From assembly GCF_025574465.1 (NCBI RefSeq), contig NZ_JAOBPP010000019.1, forward strand, positions 248,001-312,000: 64,000 nucleotides of DNA, written 5' to 3'. This DNA comes from Kordiimonas aestuarii. GTDB taxonomy: Bacteria > Pseudomonadota > Alphaproteobacteria > Sphingomonadales > Kordiimonadaceae. The notes beneath the pieces are model-generated. The model saw nothing but the letters and a program-made list of their open reading frames with translations. It was not told the DNA's origin and did no database searches. Below, piece by piece: positions 35,334 to 46,030 of this stretch (position 1 is its first letter; each line of letters starts with the position of its first letter). The position numbers and the translations under genes were made by a program.

Positions 35334-35401
35334 ACCGCGTGCGCGCGGGGTAAACCTATGATTAGGCACCGCGTGCGCGCGGGGTAAACCTATGATTAGG
35401 C
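35334..35401. repeat. Two perfect 34-bp tandem direct repeats
   Basis: The unit ACCGCGTGCGCGCGGGGTAA followed by ACCTATGATTAGGC occurs at 35334-35367 and at 35368-35401 without a mismatch. Each unit has a GC-rich core (CGCGTGCGCGCG) and an inverted CCTATGATTAGG. The repeat lies in the 250-base gap between two divergent genes. Confidence 0.9.
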
Positions 35402-35524
35402 TGGGGTCGTCATTTTTGGTGTCCGCCAGGGGGTAACATCTGTAAAATAACCTGAAGAGCATCTTCCGGTTAACCCACAAACTGGCCGGGCGGCGGTTTT
35501 ATTCTTGTATAACTAGGGCAAGTC

Positions 35525-36298
35525 ATGACCAAAATTATCGATATTTCCATGCCGCTTGAAAACGACGTGATCTCGGACCCTGTGCCCTTCGGTCCCAAAA
35601 TTACCTATATGGACCATGATGTTACCTTCGCGCAGATTGCCCCCTTTTTCCCAGGACTTAAAAAGGAGGACCTGCCGGACGGTGAGACATGGGCCATCGA
35701 GAAGGTGGAATTGATCACGCACAATGGCACACACCTTGATGCGCCCTATCATTTCCATTCCACCATGAACAAGGGGGAGCGTGCGATCACCATTGATGAG
35801 GTGCCGCTGGACTGGTGCTTTCGCCCCGGTGTGAAGCTGGACTTTCGCCATTTTGAAAGCGGCTATGTGGTCACGGCGGCGGATGTTGAGGCCGAGCTGA
35901 AACGTATAGGCCACACGCTCAAGCCCTTTGATATTGTGGTGGTCAACACGGCGGCGGGCGCAGCTTACGGCAGCGACGACTATGTCAACACCGGCTGTGG
36001 CATGGGCTATGAGGCCACCATATATTTGCTGGAACGCGGCGTGCGCCTCACCGGCACAGACGCATGGTCATGGGATGCGCCTTTTGTCTATACCGCGCAG
36101 AAATATAGTGAGACCAACGACGCCAGCCTTATCTGGGAAGGCCATAAGGCGGGCAAGGATATCGGCTATTGCCACCTTGAGAAACTGCATAACCTCGAGG
36201 CGTTGCCTGATCACGGTTTTACAGTTTCCTGTTTCCCAGTGAAGATTAAAGGCGCCAGCGCTGGCTGGACCCGCGCCGTGGCGATTTTGGATGACTAG
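35525..36298 (+). CDS. Cyclase-family metal-dependent hydrolase (isatin hydrolase/KynB-like)
   Basis: A 257-residue protein of the cyclase/KynB superfamily with the metal motif 'HNGTHLDAPYHF', and the long-form features 'FRPGVKLDFRHF', 'VNTAAGAAYGSDDYVNTGCGMGYEATIYLLERGVRLTGTDAWSWD'. It is longer than KynB and closer to isatin hydrolases and related amide hydrolases. The substrate is not certain. The ATG at 35525 follows a short leader. It is three bases before a methyltransferase gene. Confidence 0.82.
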   Translation: MTKIIDISMPLENDVISDPVPFGPKITYMDHDVTFAQIAPFFPGLKKEDLPDGETWAIEKVELITHNGTHLDAPYHFHSTMNKGERAITIDEVPLDWCFRPGVKLDFRHFESGYVVTAADVEAELKRIGHTLKPFDIVVVNTAAGAAYGSDDYVNTGCGMGYEATIYLLERGVRLTGTDAWSWDAPFVYTAQKYSETNDASLIWEGHKAGKDIGYCHLEKLHNLEALPDHGFTVSCFPVKIKGASAGWTRAVAILDD

Positions 36299-36301
36299 AC
36301 C

Positions 36302-37066
36302 ATGACCAACCAGTTTTATGATCCGATGGCGCCCTTTTATCACCTTGTGCATGGTGACTGGGAGGCGAGCATTATGCGGCAGGGGGCGGCGCTTGACGGC
36401 ATCATCCGCGACCGGCTGGGCGAAGGCGAGGGCAGGTCGCTCCTCGACGTAACCTGTGGCATCGGCACACAGGCGCTGGGGCTCTCGGCTCTCGGGTACA
36501 GGGTGACAGCATCCGACTTGTCGCCGGCCTCGGTTGAGCGGGCGGAAGCGGAGGCGCGGGAGCGCAGGCTGGATATAGACTTCCATGTTGCAGACATGTG
36601 CAAGGTGCATGAGAGCTATGATGCGGCCTTTGATGTGGTTTATTCTGCCGATAATGCGGTGACGCACCTGCTGTCGGACACGTCGATCCTCTCGGCGCTC
36701 AAAGCCTTCTATCATGCCACTAAGCCAGGCGGGCTGTGTCTTGTCACCATGCGTGACTATGACGCGGTGGAGAAGGGTGGCAGCCAGCTCCACCCCTTCG
36801 GTGTGCGCTCTCATAAGGGCGTTAATTGGGCGGTTTATCAGGTGTGGGACTGGCGCGATGACGGCTCCGACATCTATGATTTTGCCATGTATTTCACCGC
36901 CGATGACGGCGCGGACGAGCTCAAAACCCATGTGATGCGCGCGGCTTTTTATGCGCTGTCGCCAAGGCGCATGATGGGGCTGTTTGAACAGGCTGGTTTT
37001 ACACAGGTCATGCGCACGGACGGCGTGTTTTTCCAACCAGTGATCACAGGTGTCAGGCCTGTGTGA
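36302..37066 (+). CDS. Class I SAM-dependent methyltransferase
   Basis: A 254-residue methyltransferase with the SAM loop 'LLDVTCGIGTQALGLSALGYRVTASDLSP' (about residues 42-70) and 'FDVVYSADNAVTHLL' as the motif IV region. It resembles the glycine/sarcosine N-methyltransferase-like group. It is three bases after the cyclase-family gene, so the pair is co-transcribed and may act on the same compound. Confidence 0.85.
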   Translation: MTNQFYDPMAPFYHLVHGDWEASIMRQGAALDGIIRDRLGEGEGRSLLDVTCGIGTQALGLSALGYRVTASDLSPASVERAEAEARERRLDIDFHVADMCKVHESYDAAFDVVYSADNAVTHLLSDTSILSALKAFYHATKPGGLCLVTMRDYDAVEKGGSQLHPFGVRSHKGVNWAVYQVWDWRDDGSDIYDFAMYFTADDGADELKTHVMRAAFYALSPRRMMGLFEQAGFTQVMRTDGVFFQPVITGVRPV

Positions 37067-37095
37067 AAAAGATTCACAATTTTTTTCAAACTCCC

Positions 37096-37124
37096 CTTGA
37101 AGCTGTCACACGAAGGGCATAAAT
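37096..37124 (+). promoter_or_regulatory. Candidate heat-shock/housekeeping promoter of groESL
   Basis: CTTGAA (37096-37101, overlapping TTGAAG) and CATAAAT (37118-37124) stand 16 bases apart and just upstream of CIRCE. The -35 element fits both sigma-70 and alphaproteobacterial RpoH. Which factor uses it cannot be told from the sequence. Confidence 0.55.
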
Positions 37125-37135
37125 AGGGTCTTGTG

Positions 37136-37162
37136 TTAGCACTCACGGGAAGCGAGTGCTAA
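37136..37162. promoter_or_regulatory. CIRCE element (HrcA operator)
   Basis: TTAGCACTC (37136-37144), a 9-base spacer, and GAGTGCTAA (37154-37162) form the complete CIRCE inverted repeat, the binding site of the HrcA repressor. It lies 38 bases before groES, so groESL is under HrcA control. Confidence 0.97.
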
Positions 37163-37200
37163 CAGTTCATATTTCCGGTTTATCATTTAGGAGACAAACC

Positions 37201-37488
37201 ATGGCTCTTCGTCCGCTTCACGACCGTGTATTGGTCAAGCGCATTGAAAGCGAAGCTAAAACCGCAGGCGGCATCATTCTGCCTGATACGGTTAAAGAAA
37301 AACCATCCGAAGGCGAGATTCTCGCAGTTGGCACCGGCGTACGCGGTGACGACGGCAAGGTAACGCCGCTGGACGTCAAGGTTGGCGACAAAGTGCTGTT
37401 CGGCAAATGGTCCGGCACCGAAGTCAAGATCGACGGTCAAGACCTGCTGATCATGCAAGAAAAAGACATCATGGGCATCATCGAGTAA
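37201..37488 (+). CDS. groES: Co-chaperonin GroES
   Basis: A 95-residue Hsp10 that caps the GroEL chamber. It begins '[39 protein letters not shown]' and contains the mobile-loop region (TAGGIILPD). The frame is open to 37156 but the ATG at 37201 follows AGGAGA by six bases. It is the first gene of groESL, downstream of CIRCE. Confidence 0.98.
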   Translation: MALRPLHDRVLVKRIESEAKTAGGIILPDTVKEKPSEGEILAVGTGVRGDDGKVTPLDVKVGDKVLFGKWSGTEVKIDGQDLLIMQEKDIMGIIE

Positions 37489-37529
37489 TCACTCGACGCC
37501 TTTTGTCCAGACCTTAGTCAAACACATAA

Positions 37530-39197
<1,668 letters not shown>

Positions 39198-39223
39198 GCC
39201 ACACGCTCATGCTTTAAAAAAAG

Positions 39224-39260
39224 AACCTCCCGGGAAGCAATTTCCGGGAGGTTTTCTTTT
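39224..39260 (+). terminator. Rho-independent terminator of groESL
   Basis: AACCTCCCGG (39224-39233) pairs with CCGGGAGGTT (39244-39253) across a 10-base loop and is followed by TTCTTTT. It ends the groESL transcript and faces the convergent YqaE gene. Confidence 0.88.
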
Positions 39261-39283
39261 GTCGTATCACTCGTGGTGCGGGG

Positions 39284-39442
39284 TCAACGTTTTGCAATTA
39301 TATAAATCGCATGGATGATGCCGGGGAAATACCCGAGGATGGTCAACAGCACGTTGATCCAGAATTGTGCGCCGAGGCCCACCTGCAGGAAAACGCCCAG
39401 GGGCGGCAGCAGGATGGCGATGATGATGCGGATAATATCCAT
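39284..39442 (-). CDS. YqaE/Pmp3-family small membrane protein
   Basis: A 52-residue peptide made of two membrane helices: 'IIRIIIAILLPPLGVFLQVG' and 'FWINVLLTILGYFPGIIHAIYII', with the family's PPxGVFL and PG-IHA signature. Pmp3/YqaE proteins are linked to membrane potential and salt or cold stress. The ATG at 39442 has GAAGGA upstream. It is convergent with groEL. Confidence 0.93.
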   Translation of the reverse strand: MDIIRIIIAILLPPLGVFLQVGLGAQFWINVLLTILGYFPGIIHAIYIIAKR

Positions 39443-39478
39443 GAATAGATATCCTTCTTCAAGTTATCGGTAACGTTT

Positions 39479-39859
39479 TTAGCGCTGGCCTGCGAGGTCC
39501 ACACTCTCGGGAGCAAACTCGCCGCCGAGAAGGTCGTGCATTGCCCGACGCTTGAACGGGTCGTGAAGGCCAGAGTAGTCTTTTCCATCCACTTGTGGAA
39601 GCTGTTCGAGCTCATGTTCGGTGATATCGATCCGGCAGCAGCTACCGTCTGCGCAGATGGTGACCGCCGAGAAGGGGAAGGCGTATCGGTGGGCGCCGAG
39701 CGGTGTGCCAAACATGCCGCCGCGACGCAGAATGACGTGGCTGAAGGCACCGTCGCGCTGGCCCATGACCACATCTTCGATGATGCCTAGTTTTTCACCA
39801 GAAATACCGACCACTTGTTTGTGGTTGATCTGTGCAACTGAAATCGCCTGACAAGCCAT
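39479..39859 (-). CDS. PRC-barrel domain protein
   Basis: A 126-residue protein with one PRC-barrel (about residues 12-80: 'VVGISGEKLGIIEDVVMGQRDGAFSHVILRRGGMFG...'), a small beta-barrel found in photosynthetic reaction-centre H subunits, RimM and many free-standing proteins. The C-terminal 45 residues are helical and polar. The ATG at 39859 follows GGAGG by five bases. It is upstream of the YqaE gene on the same strand, and the two may be a stress unit. Confidence 0.85.
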   Translation of the reverse strand: MACQAISVAQINHKQVVGISGEKLGIIEDVVMGQRDGAFSHVILRRGGMFGTPLGAHRYAFPFSAVTICADGSCCRIDITEHELEQLPQVDGKDYSGLHDPFKRRAMHDLLGGEFAPESVDLAGQR

Positions 39860-40062
39860 GATACCCTCCAATGCCCGTGCTTTAGTTCGTAGGATAAAGC
39901 TTTACAGAAACCGTTATCGGTTTGCTGTTTGGTTTGCGCAGGTGTCTTATAAAAAAGACATAAAGGCAGGGCGTTCAACAGGGTGAATAGGGTTACCGTC
40001 CCGTTACCCAAAAATTAACGCTTCGGGATTAAAACAGTGTTTCTGTGCCGCCCGAAAGCCTT

Positions 40063-40148
40063 GCACATGCCGTTCCTTCAGAAACCTGAAGGGCGCCGGC
40101 ACAAAGGGCTCGGTCGCGACCGGCTTAGTCTAAAAGACACCGATTGGG
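40063..40148 (+). ncRNA. Candidate structured leader resembling a c-di-GMP-I riboswitch
   Basis: Upstream of the chemoreceptor gene the order is: GCACA (40063-40067), a 7-bp hairpin CCTTCAG/CTGAAGG with loop AAAC (40075-40092), CACAAAGGGC (40100-40109), hairpin CGGTCG/CGACCG (40111-40122), CTTAG (40124-40128), hairpin GTCT-AAA-AGAC, and ACCGATTGG (40139-40147). This order resembles the GEMM (c-di-GMP-I) aptamer, which also ends in ACCGAUGG, but several conserved bases differ. The rest of the 39872-40062 gap shows nothing I can name. Inference only. Confidence 0.3.
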
Positions 40149-40176
40149 GGTGTGTTCCTGACTGGAAGGAAACTAT

Positions 40177-42228
40177 ATGCTTGCCTGGCTTCAGAACAGA
40201 TCAATCTCCTGGAGAGTCTTTATTCTTGCTGCAATTGGGGTGCTCGGCCTTGTGGCTGTACTTGTCACGCACATCGTTTCTGACTCGATTGTCGAAAGCG
40301 CGACGGACGAGGCGCAACATTTCAGTGACGTCAGCCTTATCACGAAGGATATAGAGCGGCAGGCGCTCCAGATACGGCGGAGGGAGAAGGACTTCCTGCT
40401 GAGGCAGGATATGGCGTATGCCGGGCTTTATGACACAGCGAGTGACACCGCGATCGCCAAGCTGGCAACCCTTGACGGCCTCCTTGAAGATAAAGCGATG
40501 AAAGATGCGGTGCATGATCTGAAGCGCATCGTGCCGGAGCACCGCCAGCAGTTTCATGTTGTGGTGGACAGTTACGCTGCCCTGGGGTTGACCGAGACGG
40601 AGGGCCTGCAAGGGGAATTACGCTCTGCGGTGCATGACATTGAAGGCCTGCTCAATACCAACAAGAATGATCAGCTTCAGATTCTGATGCTGATGCTCAG
40701 GCGGCATGAAAAAGACTTCATCATGCGCGTGGACCGGAAATATGTAGACAGGGTGTCTGAGCGCAGTCGCGAATTTTCAGCCGTGCTTGAAAACGCGAGC
40801 TTTTCTGCCGCCGTTAAAGACGACATCGCCGGCAAGCTTGCGGCTTACGTGTCTGCCTTTTCAAACTACGCGGAAAGGCGGCTTGGGGCGGAAGACGAAA
40901 TAGCCGCGCTTAGCCGCATCTACGGCGAGATGGATGGCCCCTTCGAGGTTCTGACGAGAATATCGGATGAGCATTACGTAGAGATGGCCGCGAAAGCAAG
41001 AAGCGCTGAAGGTACAGCATTTACAACGCTTGTCATCATTACGATTGTCATGATTGCGCTTGCAGTTGTTGTGGCTTTTGCGGTTATCCGGGCCACGGTG
41101 ATGCCAGTACGGTCGCTTGAAAGCGCGCTCAGTGGTATTGCGGGCGGCGATTTCTCCACGACCGTGCCGGGTACCCAGTACCGGGACGAGTTGGGCAGCA
41201 TGGCCCGAACGGCTGAGCAGCTTCGCGACAGTGCGGCGGACAGGGTGCGGCTTGAAGCCGAGGCGCGCGAGCGTGTGGAGGAGCAGGCCCGAGAGGAACG
41301 CGAGCGTGCGGCAACCGAAGCCGCAGAGGAGCGTGCAAAGGTGGCAGCGGAACGCGAAGCCTCGCAGGGGAGGGAGGCAAGGGCAAGTCGGTTGAATGCG
41401 CTTGTTACATCGTTTGACAGCGCCATTGGTGACGCGGTGACAAACCTTGATACCGCGTCGGTACGCATGCGGGATACGGCGGGCGAGATGGTTGATGTCG
41501 CTGATACAACGGGGCGTCAGGTCAATTCGGTCAGCGAAGCGTCCACACAGATGCAGGAAAATGTCTCAGCCATGGCTTCTGCGATTGAGGAATTTGCCGC
41601 GTCGATCGCCGAGGTGAACCAGCAAATGCATAATGCCAACTCGATTTCGCGTGAGGCGGTTGATGCGTCTGAGCGGGGCGGTGAGGCCATTGGCCAGCTA
41701 TCGGAATCGTCAAAACAAATTGAAGACGTAGTCAAGCTGATCAATGACATTGCCGAACAAACCAACCTGTTGGCATTGAACGCGACGATTGAAGCGGCTC
41801 GTGCGGGTGAAGCAGGCAAAGGTTTCGCCGTTGTCGCAAGTGAAGTGAAAAGCCTCGCGAACCAGACAGCAAGGGCGACCGAACAGATCACCTCGCAGAT
41901 TGCGGATATGCAAAATGTTACAGATGTGGCGGTCAAGGTTATCCATACCATTGGTGAAGCAAATGAAAGGCTTAACCATGTTATGCTCAACGTGTCCTCC
42001 GCCGTGGAAGAACAGCAGGCGACAACCAACGAAATCAGCCGCAGCGTTCAATATACGTCTGAGGGTACCCAGCGCGTTACGTCCGAGATTCATCAGGTGG
42101 CGTCGGGGGCGGAGAAAACCGGTGCTGCATCGGCGGATGTCATGTCGGCGGCAGAGCAGCTTGAGCTTCTGGCGGCCAGCAACAAGCGTGAAGTAGACAA
42201 ATTTCTCACGGATGTACGGACCCTGTAG
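40177..42228 (+). CDS. Methyl-accepting chemotaxis protein with HBM-type sensor
   Basis: A 683-residue transmembrane receptor. Order: membrane helix (about 13-33), helical bimodular (HBM) sensor with the paired '[10 protein letters not shown]' and '[10 protein letters not shown]' motifs, second membrane helix (about 284-306), HAMP (to about 360), an Arg/Glu-rich coiled coil, and the signalling domain (about 430-680) with the hairpin tip '[44 protein letters not shown]'-type sequence. HBM receptors commonly sense organic acids. AAGGA precedes the ATG by six bases. No other chemotaxis gene is adjacent. Confidence 0.95.
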   Translation: MLAWLQNRSISWRVFILAAIGVLGLVAVLVTHIVSDSIVESATDEAQHFSDVSLITKDIERQALQIRRREKDFLLRQDMAYAGLYDTASDTAIAKLATLDGLLEDKAMKDAVHDLKRIVPEHRQQFHVVVDSYAALGLTETEGLQGELRSAVHDIEGLLNTNKNDQLQILMLMLRRHEKDFIMRVDRKYVDRVSERSREFSAVLENASFSAAVKDDIAGKLAAYVSAFSNYAERRLGAEDEIAALSRIYGEMDGPFEVLTRISDEHYVEMAAKARSAEGTAFTTLVIITIVMIALAVVVAFAVIRATVMPVRSLESALSGIAGGDFSTTVPGTQYRDELGSMARTAEQLRDSAADRVRLEAEARERVEEQAREERERAATEAAEERAKVAAEREASQGREARASRLNALVTSFDSAIGDAVTNLDTASVRMRDTAGEMVDVADTTGRQVNSVSEASTQMQENVSAMASAIEEFAASIAEVNQQMHNANSISREAVDASERGGEAIGQLSESSKQIEDVVKLINDIAEQTNLLALNATIEAARAGEAGKGFAVVASEVKSLANQTARATEQITSQIADMQNVTDVAVKVIHTIGEANERLNHVMLNVSSAVEEQQATTNEISRSVQYTSEGTQRVTSEIHQVASGAEKTGAASADVMSAAEQLELLAASNKREVDKFLTDVRTL

Positions 42229-42551
42229 CCTTGGCAGAATGCCGTCATGAAAGGGCGTTATTTTTTATGGCGGTTTTGTAATGGATTTATGATTCGAGCG
42301 TCATATAACATCCAATCAGCCTGTCACAAGCTGGCAGGAGGCAAGAGTTTATGAAGAAAAATACAATATAAAACATACAGTTAATATGTATGTCGTGAGT
42401 TTGTAATATTTGTCATAAAACTTAAACATAAATGCTCATGATGCGCCTCATCCGACGCGCGTCATATTGCCCGAAAGGGGCGAGCGGGAAGGAGCCAAGG
42501 GTCTGGCAGTTGGGTGCCATGTCCCGATTGGCAAGATGAATAGGAAAGCAG
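42229..42551. other. AT-rich intergenic region before the porin gene
   Basis: About 320 bases without a gene. It holds AT-rich stretches suitable for a promoter and TTTGTCATAAAACTTAAAC (42409-42427), which partly resembles a Pho box but is a weak match. No tRNA or clear hairpin is visible. Confidence 0.4.
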
Positions 42552-43850
42552 ATGTTGAAGCGAAACAATCTGTTGGCGTTGCTGGGCGCAACAGCAATGG
42601 CCACAGTAGTAGCGCAGCCCGCGGCCGCGCAGTCGATTGATGAACTCAAGGAACAGCTCGCAGCGCTGGCGAAACGCATCGAGGAGCTGGAAGCCAGGCA
42701 ACAGGCCTCTGAGAAGAAGCAGTCCAGGCAGGCAAAAATCTCGAAAGAAGAACCAGCCTTTGCTCTTGCGACGGACGACGGGTTGTTCGAGGTCAATGTC
42801 CGCGGTCGGGTTTTCGCCGATGCGGTGTGGGCGAGCGACGCCGATAACTCCATGGACCTCAAGGCGACGGAGATGCGCTCGGCGCGTATTGGTGTTGAGG
42901 GAAAAGCCTGGAAAGACCTCAAATATGTAATCGAGGTTGACTTCGCTGGTGAAGAAGTGACCTTGGCAGATGCGCTGCTGGAATACAAAACTTCCATGGG
43001 TTCGTGGCGCTTTGGCTACTTCAAGCCGACCTTGTCACTGGAGGAGATCACCTCGGGCCGACATATCACCTTTATGGAACGCTCGGCATTCACTGATGCA
43101 TTTTCGTTCGGGCGTAATATGGGCATCGGCTATAAAAATGGCGGTGATAACTGGACGCTCAATTTAGGTGCTTTCCGGGGGAACAACAGTGATTCCCTTG
43201 AGGACGAGGGCTATATTTTTGCAGGCCGGGCGACATACGGGCAGGAATTTGAAGACGGCAAGTGGATATTGGGCGCGTCCGCCCGCTACCGTGACGGCGG
43301 TGATGCTGCTTATCGCTATCGCCAGCGTGCGCATTCTCACATCGCTGACCGCTTTGTCGACACCGGTACGATCACCGACCGCGACACCACCTATGTACTG
43401 GAGGCTGGGATGCAGTTTGGCTCGTTCCATGTGGCTTCTGAATATTCGGCCCTTTATGCCAAGGACGCGGCCGCAGATGGTGGCAGCGCCATGTTCTGGG
43501 GCGGTTATGTGGAAGCCGGCTGGTTTATCACCGGAGAGGCCAAGACCCTGAACCTGAAGAAGGGGGCGTGGGACCGGCCCGAGGTCAATAACCCGGTACA
43601 CAAGGGTGGCATGGGGGCCTGGCAGGTGGCGGCGCGCTTTGATCGGCTTGATATGACCGGTGATGGCGTTTACGGCGGCGAGCAGGATACCTATCTTCTT
43701 GGTGTGAACTGGTACCTCAACCGTCATACCCGCTTCATGGCGAACTACGCGCACATGACCTTTGATAAAGCCTTTAACGTTGCGGCCAATGGCCCCGACG
43801 GAGAGAACGACGCTGATGCCCTTACGCTGAGGTTCCAGATCGACTGGTAA
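42552..43850 (+). CDS. O/P-type outer-membrane porin
   Basis: A 432-residue porin with a signal peptide (to about PAAAQS, residue 26), an N-terminal coiled coil ('IDELKEQLAALAKRIEELEAR'), then a 16-strand-type barrel with the OprP/OprO signature 'VRGRVFADAVWASD' and 'RSARIGVEGKAWKDLKYVIEVDFA'. The family carries phosphate or polyphosphate, but substrate varies. The final residue W follows the 'RFQIDW' strand, as required for barrel assembly. A strong terminator follows. Confidence 0.9.
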   Translation: MLKRNNLLALLGATAMATVVAQPAAAQSIDELKEQLAALAKRIEELEARQQASEKKQSRQAKISKEEPAFALATDDGLFEVNVRGRVFADAVWASDADNSMDLKATEMRSARIGVEGKAWKDLKYVIEVDFAGEEVTLADALLEYKTSMGSWRFGYFKPTLSLEEITSGRHITFMERSAFTDAFSFGRNMGIGYKNGGDNWTLNLGAFRGNNSDSLEDEGYIFAGRATYGQEFEDGKWILGASARYRDGGDAAYRYRQRAHSHIADRFVDTGTITDRDTTYVLEAGMQFGSFHVASEYSALYAKDAAADGGSAMFWGGYVEAGWFITGEAKTLNLKKGAWDRPEVNNPVHKGGMGAWQVAARFDRLDMTGDGVYGGEQDTYLLGVNWYLNRHTRFMANYAHMTFDKAFNVAANGPDGENDADALTLRFQIDW

Positions 43851-43875
43851 CCGGCGCCGGGGTACAGGCAAATAA

Positions 43876-43911
43876 GGCGGCGGCTCTCCCCGGGCTGCCG
43901 CCTCTTTTTTT
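43876..43911 (+). terminator. Rho-independent terminator of the porin gene
   Basis: GGCGGCGGC (43876-43884) pairs with GCTGCCGCC (43894-43902) and is followed by a T run to 43911. The remaining 43912-44160 gap is AT-rich and may hold the promoter of the next gene (TTGAAC near 43974, ATAAAT about 22 bases on); nothing else is visible. Confidence 0.88.
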
Positions 43912-44160
43912 GCGCGCCTTTCCTGAATATTAATGCAAAACCCCAGCTATGTTTTCGCAAAGAAAATGTCGCTTGAACTTGCGGCTTTGAAATTATAAAT
44001 ACGCAACTTCTTGAACACAAAACTGTCATGGACGCCATGCTAAAGACCACCCATATCAACCGGTATAACCGAATGCGACGACACGTAAGAACCTGATTCT
44101 AAACGTGTTGTTATGCTTCTGGGGCTTTTGAAAAAGCTTCTTTGATATGGGAAAAAGCCG

Positions 44161-44736
44161 ATGATCAATTTTGATCAAGAACGGCCCTTCGACAAAGCGC
44201 AAGTGGAAGCGCTGCTTGATGTGGCTTTTGGACCTGACCGGTTCAGCAAATCTTCTTACAGCCTTCGGGAAAATGTTGGCCCGGTTGCAAGCCTGTCGCG
44301 CGTAGCGCGGGTTGATGGCCGCATTGTGGGCACGGTCCGCTTTTGGCCCATTCTCGTGCGTGACCTCATTCGTGGTAGCGACATGGAAGCTCTTTTGCTT
44401 GGCCCGCTTGCGGTAGCGCCATCGGTGCAAAGTCATGGTGTTGGGGCCGAATTGATGCAGCGGTCGCTGGCGGCCGCGGCGGAAGCGGGGCACAGGCGTG
44501 TCCTGCTGGTCGGCGATATCGCCTACTATGGCCGTTTCGGTTTTGAGAGCGTGCTGCCGAATTATATCACAATGCCGGGCGGTCGCGACGCACGGCGGTT
44601 GCTCGTGCGCCAGAGCGCGGCGATGAAATCACTGCCTGCTGTCGGCAAGATCCTGCCTGCCATACCTGAGCGGATTGCCCCTGCAGCCGTCCTGGCTGGC
44701 GGGTATGGCCGCGGCCTGCCGGTCGCAGCAGCATAA
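44161..44736 (+). CDS. GNAT-family N-acetyltransferase
   Basis: A 191-residue acetyltransferase of the YhbS-like group. It shows the acetyl-CoA loop 'LGPLAVAPSVQSHGVGAELMQ' (about residues 80-100) and 'VLLVGDIAYYGRFGFES'. The C-terminal segment after residue 130 is longer than in minimal GNAT domains. The acceptor substrate cannot be predicted. It is followed by the DUF1285 gene 61 bases on. Confidence 0.85.
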   Translation: MINFDQERPFDKAQVEALLDVAFGPDRFSKSSYSLRENVGPVASLSRVARVDGRIVGTVRFWPILVRDLIRGSDMEALLLGPLAVAPSVQSHGVGAELMQRSLAAAAEAGHRRVLLVGDIAYYGRFGFESVLPNYITMPGGRDARRLLVRQSAAMKSLPAVGKILPAIPERIAPAAVLAGGYGRGLPVAAA

Positions 44737-44797
44737 ACACCAGACTTAGTCTTTTCTTTGCCATACCTGCCCCTTACATTAGGGGCAGGAGGAACTT

Positions 44798-45385
44798 ATG
44801 GCATCCAGTGGCATGAAAAAGCAGATCAAGCTTGAGGACATCATCAAACAGGTGGAAGGCCAGCGCTATCCACCCGTTGATAAATGGAACCCGGATTTCT
44901 GCGGTGATATCGACATGCAGATCAAACGCGATGGCACGTGGTTTTATATGGGCACGCCCATTGGCCGTAAACGTATGGTCCGTCTGTTTTCCACCGTGCT
45001 GAGAAAAGATGAGGACGGAAAAACCTATCTTGTCACCCCTGTGGAAAAGATCGGTATCGAGGTCGAAGATGCGCACTTCATTGCGACGGAGGTAGAGACC
45101 ATCCGTGAGGGCGGGGAGCAGGCGCTGAAGTTCACAACCAATGTGGGCGATGAGGTGATCGCGGACAACAAACATCCCATCAGGGTGACGGTAGACGCGG
45201 AGACCGGCGAGCCACGTCCTTATGTTCTGGTGCGGGGCAGGCTGGACGCGCTGATTGCCCGGTCCGTATTTTATGAGTTGGTCGAGCAAGCCGAAACGCG
45301 GAAAGAAAATGGCAAAGCTTGCCTCGTGGTGCCAAGTCGCGGCACACTGTTTTCATTAGGTGAACTGGACGATGGTGACGCGTGA
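44798..45385 (+). CDS. DUF1285 domain-containing protein
   Basis: A 195-residue protein of the DUF1285 family, with 'PPVDKWNPDFCGDIDMQIKRDGTWFYMGTPIGRKRMVRLFSTVLRKDEDGKTYLVTPVEKI' as the signature. The function is unknown; in alphaproteobacteria it is usually encoded next to a Nudix CoA hydrolase, as here. AGGAGG lies near the ATG at 44798. Its stop overlaps the GTG start of the Nudix gene (GTGA). Confidence 0.9.
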   Translation: MASSGMKKQIKLEDIIKQVEGQRYPPVDKWNPDFCGDIDMQIKRDGTWFYMGTPIGRKRMVRLFSTVLRKDEDGKTYLVTPVEKIGIEVEDAHFIATEVETIREGGEQALKFTTNVGDEVIADNKHPIRVTVDAETGEPRPYVLVRGRLDALIARSVFYELVEQAETRKENGKACLVVPSRGTLFSLGELDDGDA

Positions 45386-46029
45386 AAAACTGGCTTTCCG
45401 AAGCTCTCAAGGATGATAACCCCGCCGCGCGGGGCCGACGCAGTGACTATGACCTGAATGTCGAGCTGAAAAAACTGGCAGCCCAAGGCAAGCCGCCACG
45501 GGATGCAGCCGTGCTTGTGCCGATCGTGGATCACGCCCACGGCCCCACCATATTGCTGACAAAGCGGACTGAACATCTAAGCAAACACGCGGGCCAAGTC
45601 AGCTTCCCCGGTGGCAAGATCGACGACGCGGATGCGGATGCGGTGGCTGCGGCGCTCAGGGAAGCGGAAGAAGAGGTTGGTCTTACCGCCGACTGGGTGG
45701 ATGTTTGCGGTTTTCTTGACACCTATCGCACGGGTACCGGCTTTGAGATTGTGCCCGTTGTGGCACTGGTGCGGCCGGGCTTTGAATTGCGCTTGCAAGC
45801 CAGCGAGGTAGAGGCAGCGTTCGAGGTGCCGCTCGATTTTATCCTCGACCGACGCAACCACAAAAGGCAAAGTGCGGTGTGGCAGGGCTTGCGGCGTGAG
45901 TATTACGCGATGCCTTTCGGGGATTTTTTCATTTGGGGTGCGACGGCGGCCATGCTCGTGAACCTGTGTGACGTGATGGAACACGCGGCCGACAACGCGC
46001 CATCAAATAGAGACGAGGCAACAGGGTAA
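45382..46029 (+). CDS. Nudix CoA pyrophosphatase (NudL/YeaB-like)
   Basis: A 215-residue Nudix hydrolase that cleaves CoA and its esters to 4'-phosphopantetheine and 3',5'-ADP. The CoAse signature 'LTKRTEHLSKHAGQVSFPGGKID' and the Nudix helix 'ALREAEEEVGL' are clear. The start is GTG at 45382 in a GTGA overlap with the DUF1285 stop, so the two are coupled. It is followed two bases later by DUF6111. Confidence 0.92.
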   Translation: MKNWLSEALKDDNPAARGRRSDYDLNVELKKLAAQGKPPRDAAVLVPIVDHAHGPTILLTKRTEHLSKHAGQVSFPGGKIDDADADAVAAALREAEEEVGLTADWVDVCGFLDTYRTGTGFEIVPVVALVRPGFELRLQASEVEAAFEVPLDFILDRRNHKRQSAVWQGLRREYYAMPFGDFFIWGATAAMLVNLCDVMEHAADNAPSNRDEATG

Positions 46030-46030
46030 T

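Noticed and set aside
35334..35401. CRISPR array
   Set aside because: There are only two adjacent repeats and no spacer between them, and no cas genes are present.
36068..37036. 322-codon minus-strand frame over the cyclase and methyltransferase genes
   Set aside because: Both plus-strand genes have clear motifs and ribosome sites; the antisense frame crosses both and has none.
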